From JAWKUK01 sp041398605 (lineage in GTDB: Bacteria; Planctomycetota; UBA1135; GCA-002686595), in contig JAWKUK010000007.1 of assembly GCA_041398605.1 (NCBI GenBank), forward strand, positions 248,001-312,000: a DNA stretch of 64,000 bases, given 5' to 3'. The notes beneath the pieces are model-generated. The model was not told where the DNA came from. It made no database searches and saw only the letters and a list, made by a program, of their open reading frames with translations. Every line of letters starts with the position of its first letter. Position 1 is the first letter of the stretch. This document shows positions 9,293-16,685 of this stretch, piece by piece. The position numbers were made by a program, and so were the translations under genes.

Positions 9293-10147
9293 TCAGAGCA
9301 GGCGGAGCTCTGCGACCACCGGCCGATGGTCCGACGCGAGCGCTTCGGCATCGACGCGGCTCGACGCCCAGCGCGCGCGGTGCGGCGGCCCCGCGACCAT
9401 GAAGTCGATCTCTCGCGTCGGAGCGTCCGCGGGGAAGGTCTCGCGCGGCGCCGGCGGTGTCGCGACGTCGCAGGCGGCGAAGACCTCGATCGGCGCGGTC
9501 TCCCGGGTCCCGTTGAAGTCGCCGGCCACCACGAAGGGGCCAGGGGTCCGCAGCACCGTGTCGAGCACCGCGCGCGCTTCGGCGGCGCGCTCGTCGAGCG
9601 TGTCGACGAGGTGCACGCCCACCGCGGTCAACGGGCCGACGCCCGCGAAGCCGACGAGCGCGCTGAGGTCGATCGCGACCGCGAGCGCGATGAGCGGCCG
9701 CGGCGCAGCGTCGAGCGGCACGCCGCGCGCCTCGAGGATGGGCGCGCGCGAGAGCGCGGCGAGGCCGTACTCGCCTCCATCGAAGGGCCGGTGCGCAGCG
9801 AACGCGCTCTCGAGCCCGAGGAGCGCGCCGAGCTCGCCGGGCTGATCGACCCCACCCGAACGTCGGCAGCCGCGATCGACCTCCTGCAGCAGCACGAGGT
9901 CGGGCGCGAGGCGCGCGAGCGACGCAGCGATGCGCGCGAGGTCGACCCGGCCATCGGTGCCTTCGCCGTGGCGGATGTTCCAGGTCACGCAGCGCAGCGT
10001 CCGGTCGGGCGCGGGCCGCTGGCCCACGCCGCCTGCAGCGCCGCGCGCGCCCGGGCCGGCGCAGCCCGCGAGGCCAGCGCAGCCCGCGAGGCCGACGCCG
10101 AGCCCGGTCAACACCGCGCGCCGGGTGAAGGCTGCGCCGCCGCTCAT
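9293..10147 (-). CDS. Endonuclease/exonuclease/phosphatase-fold lipoprotein
   Basis: A 284-residue protein of the EEP superfamily, a metal-dependent phosphodiesterase fold that includes DNase I and sphingomyelinases. Seen: CVTWNIRHGEG (Asn for metal site), LLQEVDRG (catalytic Glu), VAGDFNGT, REIDFMVAG and the terminal SDHRPVVAEL (Asp-His pair). The N terminus combines twin arginines (TRRAVLTG) with a lipobox ending at Cys23, so it is probably a Tat-exported lipoprotein. ATG 10147 overlaps the stop of the upstream cytochrome gene as ATGA, which fixes the start; the longer frame to 10228 lies inside that gene. Substrate unknown. Last gene of the DUF1549/DUF1501/multihaem operon. Confidence 0.88.
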   Translation of the reverse strand: MSGGAAFTRRAVLTGLGVGLAGCAGLAGCAGPGARGAAGGVGQRPAPDRTLRCVTWNIRHGEGTDGRVDLARIAASLARLAPDLVLLQEVDRGCRRSGGVDQPGELGALLGLESAFAAHRPFDGGEYGLAALSRAPILEARGVPLDAAPRPLIALAVAIDLSALVGFAGVGPLTAVGVHLVDTLDERAAEARAVLDTVLRTPGPFVVAGDFNGTRETAPIEVFAACDVATPPAPRETFPADAPTREIDFMVAGPPHRARWASSRVDAEALASDHRPVVAELRLL

Positions 10148-13100
10148 CGTGCCCTGCGCGCCAAGAGGGCGCGAATGCGGTCCGGAAGCTCGTCGTCGCT
10201 CACCTTGCCATCGCCATCGAGGTCCCAACGCCCCTCGAAGCTGTCGGGGGTCACCTCGACGCCGTTGTCCGCGAGGCGCGCGAGCGCGGCGGCGACCTCA
10301 TCCGTCGTCACTCGATCGCTCCCGTCAGCATCGAGCTGCTGGAGCAAGTCGAGGCGCTTGCGCAGCTCGCGCTTGGTCAGCTCGCCGTCGCGATCGACGT
10401 CGAACGCGCCGAGGAGGCGCAGCTCGTCCGTGGTCGGCGCGAGCGTGAGCAGCGCGCCGACCCGGCGCGTCGGCCACTCTGCCGGCAGCTGCTCCACGCC
10501 GCGCCGTTCCGCGACCGCGTCGCGGCCTCCGGCGCGCCGCGCGGTCAATTGCACCGCGCCATCACCGTCGGCGTCGAGCGCGTCCCAGTCCTCATCGCGC
10601 AGCGAAAACTCGCGCAAGCTGATCGTCCCGCCGCCGCTGCGGTCGAGCTTGCCAAAGCGCGCGAGCCCAGACTCATCGCCGTAGCGGATTTGGCGCAGGG
10701 GCCCCGGGTGCCGCGACAGCTCCGCCACATTGAGGCGCCCGTCTCCGTCGAGGTCGAGCGCGGCAAAGAAGGCGGCGGTCAGCTCCTTGCGATCGAGGCG
10801 GCCGTCGCGCTTCTTGTCGAAGTCGTAGGGGTCCGTCCCGTCGAGCAGCCGCGCGAGGTCGCCGTCGCGATCGACCCGCGACTCGAGCAGCGCGAGCGCG
10901 CCGGGCTCGACCCGCGAGCGGCCCTCGGCGGCGTCCTCGGCCCGCCCCTGGAACTCGACCAGCTCGGCCAACGTCACACGACCGTCCGTGTTGCGGTCCG
11001 AGCCCGCCGGCAAGCTCGCGAGCTCGGCCCCCGTGACGAGCCCGTCGCGGTCGACGTCGGCCCTGCGAAAGACCGCGCGCGCGTCGGCGCTGACGACTGA
11101 AGGGATTTGGTCGTAGCGTGAAAGGAGCCCCAGGGCCTCTGCATCGACGCCGAGGACCCGCGCGATCTCGGGCGTGCGAAGCCAGCGCGACTCGGCGTGG
11201 CTGACGTCCTTCAGCGGCGCGCCGTTCGGGGCGACCATGCGATCGAGGGGGAACTCTTCGACCGCTGCGACCCACGTGTCGCGGATGCCGCGCAGCACGC
11301 CGCCCGGGACGGGCTCCTTGGAGTTCGAGAGGTCGACGACAGCGAGCCCGTCCTCGCCCGAGACCATTGCATACGGCTGGAGGAAAGGCGCGTTGTAGAA
11401 GCTGGCGTGCAAGAGGTGCTCCGCCGTCCCCGCCACCTCCGTGCGCGGCCGGATGAACTGGGGGCGCTTCGGATCCGTGACATCGACGAGGCGCAAGAAC
11501 GAGTCCCCTTCGCCGTTGCCTCGGGGTCGCTCTTCGACGAAGTACACGTAGTCGCGCTCACGCGTCGGCTCGCCCCCTTGCGGCGTCGCGACGTCGACCT
11601 TGCTGCGCAAGCTCAGGCCGCGGTACAGGTAGTCGCGTGGCGAAGGCATGTGCGTCGCGCTGCGTTCGTTGTTGCCGCGGGTCGGGAACAGCATCCGCGG
11701 CGAGGTCGGCTCGGTCGCGTCGACGAGGAAGAGCCCGACCTCTTCGTCGAGGCACGCCACGAGCATCCGCGCCTCGGTGCGCTCCTGGAGCGGCGCGCCC
11801 TTGTCGTCGACCATGGGGCGGCTGAATTGGAAGAGCACGTCGAGGTCCACCGTCGCGTCCTGGTCGGCGCGGCCGCCGACGAGCGAGCGCCCTCCGACGA
11901 CCTTCGGCGTCACCGGCACACTGATGTCGACGATCAGGAGCCCGCCCGGGCCGTCAGCGACGTACGCGTAGGGCCAACGCACCTCGACCTCGTGGGCGTC
12001 GAGCGTCGGCAGCGTCGCGATGCGCGTGATGCGCGCGGGCTCGGACACGTCGTAGACCTTGAGCCCGCCCACGCCATCCGCCACGAGCAGCACGTCGCCA
12101 GACAGCGCTAAGCCGCGCGGCGAGACGCTCTCTCGGAACGCGACGCGCCTGGGCCGCGCGGGGTCGCGCACGTCGACGACGTGCACGCCGCGGCCGCCCT
12201 CCGAGACGTAGAGGTAGCGCCCGAAGCCCTGCAACGGGTCGCAATCGAGCTCGAGGTCGACGACGTCCGGCTGAACGAGCTTGGCGATCGGGGTCGAGCT
12301 CGCGAGCTGGCCGCGGTCGAGCGCGACGACCTCGATCCCGCGCCGGTCCGCGACGTACGCGACCTGCCGACCGAGGTGGAAGTTCGCCGACCCGAGGCCC
12401 CACGTGCCCGAGTTCCGGTGGCACTCGACGCAGCTGCGCGCCGTCGGCCGCGTGGAATGGAGCTGGTGGTGGATCATCGTCAGGCCCGAGCGCCCCGCCG
12501 CGGTGACGGGCAGCTCCTGGTCGAGGATGCGGTTCCCGTCGGCGTCGTCGACGGTGCCCATGGTCGAGAACCCCGTCAGGTACGGCGCGACGCGGCCGGC
12601 CTCGTTCAAGCCCGCGTAGAAGCTCTTCCATGTCGCGAAGACCTTCTCTTGCGTCGTCACGCGACCGGGCGTGCGGCGCCCGGAGAGCAGGTCGAGCTGC
12701 GAGAGCGCCTCGTTACGGTAGAAGTGGAAGCCGAGGAAGTTGACGTTCCAGCCCGCGTGACAGGTGTAACACTCGAGCGTCCCGTGCGCGCCGGTCATCG
12801 CGCGCGCGGCCTCGGCGTTGAAGTCGTCCGTGCCGGGCGTCACGACGTCCACTGCCTGCTTGACGCGGTGCTCCGCGCCGGTGACCTTCGAGCGCAGCCA
12901 GACCGCGCCGTCGCGTTCGAACAGGTGCTTCAGCTTCGTGCCGCGCTCCGTAACGAAGCGCGTGCGCTCCGTGAACGTCCCGTGGCAGCTCTCGCACGAG
13001 ATCTCGACGGCCTCCTCCATCCAGCCGACGAAGCGCCCGTCCCCCATCGTGTCGCCCAAAGTGTGGCAATCCACGCAGTGGAGCCCTGACGCGTGGTGCA

Positions 13101-14184
13101 CATCGGGAGGCGTCATCACGGGATCGTCGATGTAGAACGCCCGGTTCAACGGCGCCGCAGTGGTGCCTGGGATCTCCGGCCCGCCAGGCGCGCCGGGCGG
13201 CAACTGAGACAGGCCGCGGAAGTGCAAGCCGATCGACGCGTCGCCGTAGTGGCACGTCGTGCACGTCGAGGTCGGCGGCGCAGCGACGAGCGCGTGCGCG
13301 CGCGGGTGACCCGGCTCGTTGCGCGGCGTCGTACGGTCACCGCTCTCGCTCATGCCGTTGAGCGCGTACGGCACGTGGCACGCGGCGCAGCCGGCGCCGC
13401 GATAGTCCCCGTCGAAGCCGACGCGCCCGCGCACCGCGCGCCCCTGGGACCACAGGTGGCACTGCATGCACTCCTTCCGCGACAGGTCGGGGAAGTGCGA
13501 CGCGAGCGACAGCCGATCGCTCCGCGAGTCGAGCTCCGGCGGCTGCACCACGCGAGCGAGCGTGCTGCCGGGCTTCGGGGCGAGCGGCGCTTCGGGGAAC
13601 ACGCCGTACTTTGAGCCCCGCTCCTTGGCGTGACCGATCTCGTAGAAGCCATCCGAGAGGTGGCCTGCGGTCGTGCCATGCAGGCTGATCCGCAGGTGCT
13701 CGACGAGCTCGCCGTGGCAGCCGCCGCACGTCTTCTCGGCGACGCGCAGGTCCATCGGGTTGACGAAGCGGACGTATGCGAGGTCCTGGTCGAGCGGCGG
13801 GACGCGCTCGGTCTCAGCCGTGCGCGGGACGGTCGATTGCACGTGCGCCTGGAGCTTCTCGCGGGTGTCGCCGTCGCCGCCGTGGCAATCCACGCACGAC
13901 AACGGGAACCCCGGGTGCATCTCCTCGATGCCCGCGTGGCAGTGCATGCAGCCCTCGGAGTCCGGCATCACGGGCGCGGGGCGCGTCGCGCTGGGCGGCG
14001 GCTCGAACCCGGGGAATGCGCTCGCGCGCGGCTCTGTCGCTGCCCACGGGCCAAAGGTCGAACCAGCGAGGGCGGACGCGCCGCCCAAGGCGTCATGGAG
14101 TAAGCCGCCGAGGACGGACAGCGCCGCAGAGGCGCCGAGGAGCGTGGCGGAGCGCAAGCGCCGAGGCCGAGGCAAGGAGCTCAC
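10144..14184 (-). CDS. Decahaem cytochrome fused to propeller and EF-hand domains
   Basis: A 1346-residue exported protein in three parts. Residues about 79-590 contain ten CXXCH haem c sites (first at Cys79 CMHCH, last at Cys585 CVECH), including CVDCH, CGGCH, CMQCH, CAACH, CTTCH, CESCH and CYTCH. Residues about 600-1010 are a LVIVD-type propeller with repeats such as VHVVDVRDPARP and LLIVDISVPVTP. Residues about 1040-1340 hold around ten EF-hand-like calcium loops (DVDRDGLVTGAEL, DLDGDGRLNVAEL, DLDGDGKVSDDEL); one or two are degenerate (DRSGGGTIS). The N terminus has a hydrophobic signal. GTG 14184 overlaps the stop of the DUF1501-like gene as GTGA. I infer a surface or periplasmic electron-transfer role; the redox partner is unknown. 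Confidence 0.9.
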   Translation of the reverse strand: MSSLPRPRRLRSATLLGASAALSVLGGLLHDALGGASALAGSTFGPWAATEPRASAFPGFEPPPSATRPAPVMPDSEGCMHCHAGIEEMHPGFPLSCVDCHGGDGDTREKLQAHVQSTVPRTAETERVPPLDQDLAYVRFVNPMDLRVAEKTCGGCHGELVEHLRISLHGTTAGHLSDGFYEIGHAKERGSKYGVFPEAPLAPKPGSTLARVVQPPELDSRSDRLSLASHFPDLSRKECMQCHLWSQGRAVRGRVGFDGDYRGAGCAACHVPYALNGMSESGDRTTPRNEPGHPRAHALVAAPPTSTCTTCHYGDASIGLHFRGLSQLPPGAPGGPEIPGTTAAPLNRAFYIDDPVMTPPDVHHASGLHCVDCHTLGDTMGDGRFVGWMEEAVEISCESCHGTFTERTRFVTERGTKLKHLFERDGAVWLRSKVTGAEHRVKQAVDVVTPGTDDFNAEAARAMTGAHGTLECYTCHAGWNVNFLGFHFYRNEALSQLDLLSGRRTPGRVTTQEKVFATWKSFYAGLNEAGRVAPYLTGFSTMGTVDDADGNRILDQELPVTAAGRSGLTMIHHQLHSTRPTARSCVECHRNSGTWGLGSANFHLGRQVAYVADRRGIEVVALDRGQLASSTPIAKLVQPDVVDLELDCDPLQGFGRYLYVSEGGRGVHVVDVRDPARPRRVAFRESVSPRGLALSGDVLLVADGVGGLKVYDVSEPARITRIATLPTLDAHEVEVRWPYAYVADGPGGLLIVDISVPVTPKVVGGRSLVGGRADQDATVDLDVLFQFSRPMVDDKGAPLQERTEARMLVACLDEEVGLFLVDATEPTSPRMLFPTRGNNERSATHMPSPRDYLYRGLSLRSKVDVATPQGGEPTRERDYVYFVEERPRGNGEGDSFLRLVDVTDPKRPQFIRPRTEVAGTAEHLLHASFYNAPFLQPYAMVSGEDGLAVVDLSNSKEPVPGGVLRGIRDTWVAAVEEFPLDRMVAPNGAPLKDVSHAESRWLRTPEIARVLGVDAEALGLLSRYDQIPSVVSADARAVFRRADVDRDGLVTGAELASLPAGSDRNTDGRVTLAELVEFQGRAEDAAEGRSRVEPGALALLESRVDRDGDLARLLDGTDPYDFDKKRDGRLDRKELTAAFFAALDLDGDGRLNVAELSRHPGPLRQIRYGDESGLARFGKLDRSGGGTISLREFSLRDEDWDALDADGDGAVQLTARRAGGRDAVAERRGVEQLPAEWPTRRVGALLTLAPTTDELRLLGAFDVDRDGELTKRELRKRLDLLQQLDADGSDRVTTDEVAAALARLADNGVEVTPDSFEGRWDLDGDGKVSDDELPDRIRALLARRAR

Positions 14185-15347
14185 GCGAAGAGGCCGCGCA
14201 AGACGTCACCCTTCGCGAGCTTCGCCTCTGCGCCGAACAGGCTGCAGATGGTAGGGGTCACGTCGATGGTGCGCAGCTCGTCCTCGACGACGCGGCCGCG
14301 CTTGAAGTCCGGCCCCCACGCGACGCCGTGGACGTAGTTCAAGTCGTCCGAGCCGTCGCCGTGGTCCAGGCCGCGCCGCGAGTTGAGGTCGTGATCGCGG
14401 CCGAACTCGGGGAGCACGAACACCGCGGTGGAATCTCGCAGCTCATCATCCGCGCGGATGGCCGCCATCAGCTCGCCGATCGCGGCGTCATTGCGGCGCA
14501 CGACCTCCGAGTACGCATTGAACGAAGTGTGCGCGACGTCCGCGTTCTGCAAGACGACGCCGACGACACGCGGCTTGAAGATCGTCAGGAGGTTGCGCGC
14601 GAGGCGCAGCGCCTTGGCGTCGCCCGCGTTCGCGCCGCTGAGCCCCGTCGTGCCGCGCGTGAGCTCGTCCAAGATGTACTTCTCGACGCGGGCGAGCGCT
14701 TCACGCTCGTCACCCGTCTCGCGCCCCCCGTCCGAGATCCCTCGACGCAGCCGCTCGACGAGGGCCGCCTCGCGCTCGCTCGCGGGCTTCGGGCGCCCGA
14801 ACTCGTCGAGCAGGGTCTTGAACTTCGCGTTGAAGATGCCGTCTCCGTCGAGGATCGTCGCGCCGTATCGCGCGCCGTACTCGGGGTGCAAGCCGTAGGA
14901 GTAGTTCGTCTGCTGTGCCCCCCCGGACGTCGTCACCCAGACCTCTCCTTGGGCGAGGCCCAGGTCCTTGCGCAGGTACTCGAAGACCGTTGGATCGGGG
15001 CCGCGCTGGTTGTCTCGGATCCCGCGCGGCTCGCTGATGCCCGTGAAGATGGACATGGACGCGCCGAAGTGGCCGAGGTTCGACGTCTTGAGCCGCGGGA
15101 AGGACACGCCCTCCTTCGCCAGCGCGAGCATGCTCGGGACGTTGTCAGGCGTGCCGAACGTCTCGCGCGAGCGCACGCCGCCCGAGAATGCGATCAGGAC
15201 GACGTGCTTTGTCTTGCGGCCTGGCACGAGCGGCGCGAGCGCGCGCCGCGGCAGCGCGAGCGCCCCGCTCGCGAGCAGGCTCGGCGCGAGGCCGCCGACG
15301 AGCGCCGCCTGGCGCAGGAAGTCCCGACGTCGAATGTGCTGTTTCAT
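14181..15347 (-). CDS. DUF1501-like alkaline-phosphatase-superfamily protein
   Basis: A 388-residue protein with a twin-arginine signal (RRRDFLRQAALVGGLAPSLL) and the alkaline phosphatase/sulfatase fold pattern of DUF1501: KHVVLIAFSGGVRSRETFGT near residue 48 where the metal-binding strand lies, then FVLPEFGRDHDLNSRRGLDH and TIDVTPTICSLFG near the C terminus. The usual sulfatase nucleophile Cys/Ser motif is absent, as in other DUF1501 proteins, whose reaction is not established. In planctomycetes this family is normally encoded beside a DUF1549/DUF1553 protein; here the preceding gene (66 bp upstream) has that role, and the next gene is a multihaem cytochrome. Confidence 0.85.
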   Translation of the reverse strand: MKQHIRRRDFLRQAALVGGLAPSLLASGALALPRRALAPLVPGRKTKHVVLIAFSGGVRSRETFGTPDNVPSMLALAKEGVSFPRLKTSNLGHFGASMSIFTGISEPRGIRDNQRGPDPTVFEYLRKDLGLAQGEVWVTTSGGAQQTNYSYGLHPEYGARYGATILDGDGIFNAKFKTLLDEFGRPKPASEREAALVERLRRGISDGGRETGDEREALARVEKYILDELTRGTTGLSGANAGDAKALRLARNLLTIFKPRVVGVVLQNADVAHTSFNAYSEVVRRNDAAIGELMAAIRADDELRDSTAVFVLPEFGRDHDLNSRRGLDHGDGSDDLNYVHGVAWGPDFKRGRVVEDELRTIDVTPTICSLFGAEAKLAKGDVLRGLFA

Positions 15348-15413
15348 GGCGATGGTCCTCAGTCCGAGCGCGCGGGATGGGAGCGGCGCAGCGAGGTCCG
15401 GGGGCCCCGGACC

Positions 15414-16487
15414 TCAGTATCGATGATAGGCCGGATCCGCCAGGAGCACCTGCACGATCAGTGCGGGGACGCAATCTGGCTCGTGGAACACGGTCACGAA
15501 CTCCTTGAGCTCGTCAGGCCCGGCTTCGCGGCCGAGGAGCCGACGAAACTCGCCGGCGATCCACTGGGTCGGGTCGGCGATCGCCCCCTTCTCAGGCAAC
15601 GGCACGCGCCCCGAATCGAGCAGCATGCGTACGACGACCGCGCGCAGCGGGCGCGAGTCGCCGAGGCCGTCCAAGGCGCCGCGCAGCGTCTCCGCCTCGT
15701 CGTCGCTCGGCTCCCGTCCCAGGAGATCGACGAAGAGCGCGCGCACGAAGAGGCGGTTCGAGAGCTCCTTGCCGCGCTCGAGGCGCGCGGCGTACCCGTC
15801 GGAGAGGAGCCAACCACGGAGGACGTCCAGGTAGCGCCGGGGGTCCTTGTGCAGCTCACGGGCGGCGGCCGCGAGCGCGCGCCGCTCCATGGGCTCGCCG
15901 AGCACTCGCTCGTACTCCCGCGCCACGAAGTGCCGCATCGAGTCCTTGTGCTGGGCCGCGACGCGCACCACGTCCGCCTGGCTCGACGCGTTGGCGCCGA
16001 GGAAGAGGCCTGGCCGCCCGTCGTAGGCGGCTTTGCCGATCTCGAGCTCGCGACGCGCGACCTGCACCGTCAGCCCGACGAGCTGCTCCATGACGACGGT
16101 GACAAACGTGTCCGCGCCGGGATTGCGCAGGTCGAAGCTCGGGAGCAGCGCGATGCGGTGCAACGCGTCCCGCACCGAGAGCTTGCCCGCGCTGAGCCCC
16201 GCCGCGATCGCCTCGACGCCTTCGCCCTCGGGGCGAAAGTTGTCGATCAGCATGAAGTAGTAGAGCTGCTCGTCGAACCAGTGGCGCCAGAACGCGTCGC
16301 TGCCGAGCAGCGCGTCCAGGAGCTCTCGCGCGCCGCGCCCGAGCCAGAGGTCGCGCTCCGCGGCAAAGGGCGGCCGGCCGAGCAGGTCCAGATAGAGACT
16401 GCGCAGGCGCCGCGTATCGAGCACGAGCGCGGGCGCCGCGGCGCTGCGCGGCTCCTGCGCGACGCTCTGGGGGCGGGTGCGGGACAT
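15414..16487 (-). CDS. DUF1549-like protein
   Basis: A 357-residue protein. It starts close to a DUF1549-type motif (RRLRSLYLDLLGRPP) and contains the related SNRLFVRALFVDLLGREPSD copy about 200 residues later, plus a third, LLGREAGPDE; these LGRxP helices are typical of DUF1549/DUF1553 planctomycete proteins. No haem motif and no evident signal peptide in the chosen frame. ATG 16487 is preferred over the open frame to 16811, which runs into the divergent gene's leader. First gene of the operon that continues with the DUF1501-like and decahaem genes; function not established for the family. Confidence 0.75.
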   Translation of the reverse strand: MSRTRPQSVAQEPRSAAAPALVLDTRRLRSLYLDLLGRPPFAAERDLWLGRGARELLDALLGSDAFWRHWFDEQLYYFMLIDNFRPEGEGVEAIAAGLSAGKLSVRDALHRIALLPSFDLRNPGADTFVTVVMEQLVGLTVQVARRELEIGKAAYDGRPGLFLGANASSQADVVRVAAQHKDSMRHFVAREYERVLGEPMERRALAAAARELHKDPRRYLDVLRGWLLSDGYAARLERGKELSNRLFVRALFVDLLGREPSDDEAETLRGALDGLGDSRPLRAVVVRMLLDSGRVPLPEKGAIADPTQWIAGEFRRLLGREAGPDELKEFVTVFHEPDCVPALIVQVLLADPAYHRY

Positions 16488-16685
16488 CCTGAATGACTCT
16501 ACCGAGGACCCGCGCGCCAGTTGCGCTCTCATCGGGAAACACGGCGCCGCGCGGGGCCCCGCGCAGCCGCAGCCGGACACGGGATCACAGCGTTCAGGCG
16601 GCGACCTCCCAGTGGAGACCCAGGTAGGTTTCGAAGGTGGACCCCAAGGGGTCCCAGTTCGACCGCATCTGGGGGATTTTCGCTG

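Noticed and set aside
13776..16496. 906-codon plus-strand open frame
   Set aside because: Antisense to the DUF1501 and DUF1549-like genes, which have recognised motifs.
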